Source: Methylomonas albis
GTDB taxonomy: Bacteria; Pseudomonadota; Gammaproteobacteria; Methylococcales; Methylomonadaceae
Reading direction: 5' to 3'
DNA: 64,000 nucleotides
Assembly: GCF_014850955.1 (NCBI RefSeq)
Contig: NZ_JACXSS010000001.1
Coordinates: 1,178,001 to 1,242,000 of the forward strand
The stretch's first letter is position 1. Each line of letters starts with the position of its first letter. Positions 62,902 to 64,000 of the stretch are shown here, in pieces. The translations under genes were made by a program, and so were the position numbers. The notes below the pieces were generated by a model. That model searched no databases. It saw only the letters and a program-made list of their open reading frames with translations, and was not told the origin of the DNA.

Positions 62902-64000
62902 ATGTCTGCTTCTGCTCATCACAATGTTCACAATAATGATGCTTTCGATCTGGATGTGGCTATCGGCCACATCGCCCACTGGCTGCCCAGCCAGGGACCG
63001 ATCAAGGATTTTATTCATCACAATACCTTGCATGCCGTGCAGGACTATCCGTTTCACGAAGGGGTGGCGGTGGCGGCTCAGGTTTACGGGGCCAAAAGCT
63101 ATTTGCCTTTGAAGGATTACCAGCAGCGGTTTGCCGAAGGACGGATTAACCAAAAGGCGCTGGATTGGGCGATCGCTCAAGCTGCTTGTAGCGTATATCA
63201 AGAGGAGTCATTGCGGGCATCGCTGTTTGAGCCCGACGATCACAGTCACTATCCGCCGCAGTCATTGGCTAATCATGGTATCCGCAGCGCCTGGTTGAAT
63301 CACCTGGAAATCGACTTGAACGGTCTGGTACACCCGGTAATGTTCCGCTTGCTGAGTAATTTTCTCGATCAAGGCATTAGCCGCTGGGCCATGCCCAAAC
63401 CCGACGAGCGTTTTTGGGACTGCGTGTTGCGACTGGTGCAAAACAGCCTGTTACCGCTTTATCCGTTTCATCAGCCGGTAGTGAGGCAGATGTTGGATGC
63501 CGGTCCGGATAAGATGATTATGAATTGCCTGGCCAAAATTGTCGGCGACGAAAGTTTGTACGGGCAATATCTATTGGAAGTGCTGCTGGCCCATCCCGGT
63601 TGGTCTGGCATGGTGCGGATCATCGAGACCCAGCCCAATGTGCTGTTGGCGCCACGGGCTATTTCTTTAAAGGAATTGTTGGCGGTGGAACTGGCGTGCG
63701 AGCTGGCGTTTGTCGATAAAAAGTACGGTCACAGTTTTTTCCAGATCGCAAAGCTACCGAATTTACACGCCATCCCTTTATTGGAGAGGGATGCGACCAA
63801 ACCGCAGGTACCGCTGAAAATGCGGGTGTGGCACGAGGCGATGGAATGGTCGTTGCATTCCGAGTTGTTACTGGCCTTGCGCTCGCAAGCCGCCGTTGAT
63901 CAGGCCGCCGAGCATGCGCCCAAGGTGCAAGCACTGTTTTGCATCGACGATAGAGAATGTTCGATACGCCGCTATCTGGAAGATGCGGACGCCGGTATCG
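62902..64000 (+). CDS. dabA: DabA-type inorganic carbon transporter subunit (DUF2309), cut by window end
   Basis: First 366 residues of a DabA/YbcC protein. It begins MSASAHHNVHNNDAFDLDVA and shows the family block VAIGHIAHWLPSQGPIKDFI HHNTLHAVQD (near residues 19-48), HPGWSGMVRIIE and, just before the cut, the zinc-site motif ALFCIDDRECSIRRYLE with the conserved Cys and Asp of the carbonic-anhydrase-like centre. In characterised systems DabA works with the membrane proton-coupled subunit DabB to trap CO2 as bicarbonate. Here the upstream neighbour is a divergent SulP gene, so any dabB would have to follow beyond the window. Confidence 0.93.
   Translation, partial: MSASAHHNVHNNDAFDLDVAIGHIAHWLPSQGPIKDFIHHNTLHAVQDYPFHEGVAVAAQVYGAKSYLPLKDYQQRFAEGRINQKALDWAIAQAACSVYQEESLRASLFEPDDHSHYPPQSLANHGIRSAWLNHLEIDLNGLVHPVMFRLLSNFLDQGISRWAMPKPDERFWDCVLRLVQNSLLPLYPFHQPVVRQMLDAGPDKMIMNCLAKIVGDESLYGQYLLEVLLAHPGWSGMVRIIETQPNVLLAPRAISLKELLAVELACELAFVDKKYGHSFFQIAKLPNLHAIPLLERDATKPQVPLKMRVWHEAMEWSLHSELLLALRSQAAVDQAAEHAPKVQALFCIDDRECSIRRYLEDADAGI

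Overview
The window looks like a chromosome segment from a gammaproteobacterium, most plausibly a methanotroph of the Methylococcales (Methylomonas-like). This is inferred from housekeeping gene order and protein character (def-fmt-rsmB-ntrYX, lysM-dprA-smg-topA, tig-clpP-clpX-lon-hupB-ppiD), a MoxY-like sensor kinase beside SRPBCC and DUF3280-type genes that commonly accompany PQQ/methanol oxidation loci, and an inorganic-carbon uptake locus. No methanol dehydrogenase or methane monooxygenase gene lies in the window, so the assignment stays an inference.

Layout. 1-3090: a NarL-type response regulator (cut by the window start) and its MoxY-like kinase, then a small SRPBCC/DUF3280 operon ending in a strong bidirectional hairpin terminator. 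3091-4926: a group II intron with its reverse transcriptase, inserted directly behind that terminator and 16 nt from the end of rpsI. 4943-12621, minus strand: rplM-rpsI, then def-fmt-rsmB-DUF4390-ntrY-ntrX. 12946-28753: conserved housekeeping DNA (LysM protein, dprA, smg, topA, DUF192 protein, tRNA-Leu, tig, clpP, clpX, lon, hupB, tRNA-Val, tRNA-Asp, ppiD, fabV). 29097-34994: a four-gene peptide-type ABC importer. 34995-37646: accessory DNA with one AT-rich membrane protein of unknown function, a mosaic of hairpin-forming repeats, a small secreted protein and a 147-bp tandem duplication.

37647-54111, all minus strand: a sigma54-type two-component system, a PIG-L deacetylase, and a tightly packed eight-gene run (tolC-type, czcB-type, czcA-type, PII-like, OprB-type porin, alpha/beta hydrolase, AcvB/VirJ-like, mprF) in which no gap exceeds 24 nt. 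A sigma54-like -24/-12 site lies just upstream of its first gene. If it is one transcript, it couples metal efflux with synthesis and hydrolysis of aminoacylated phospholipid in the envelope.

54667-64000: a secreted repeat protein, a small membrane protein with an MgtA-type Mg2+ ATPase, then a probable inorganic-carbon locus: periplasmic alpha-carbonic anhydrase, cytochrome c'-like lipoprotein, DUF2490 protein, SulP transporter and, divergently, dabA (cut by the window end). Sigma54-like sites lie in front of both SulP and dabA. The best candidates for something new are the efflux/lipid operon and the possible shared sigma54 control of that operon and the carbon locus. All promoter calls were made by eye.
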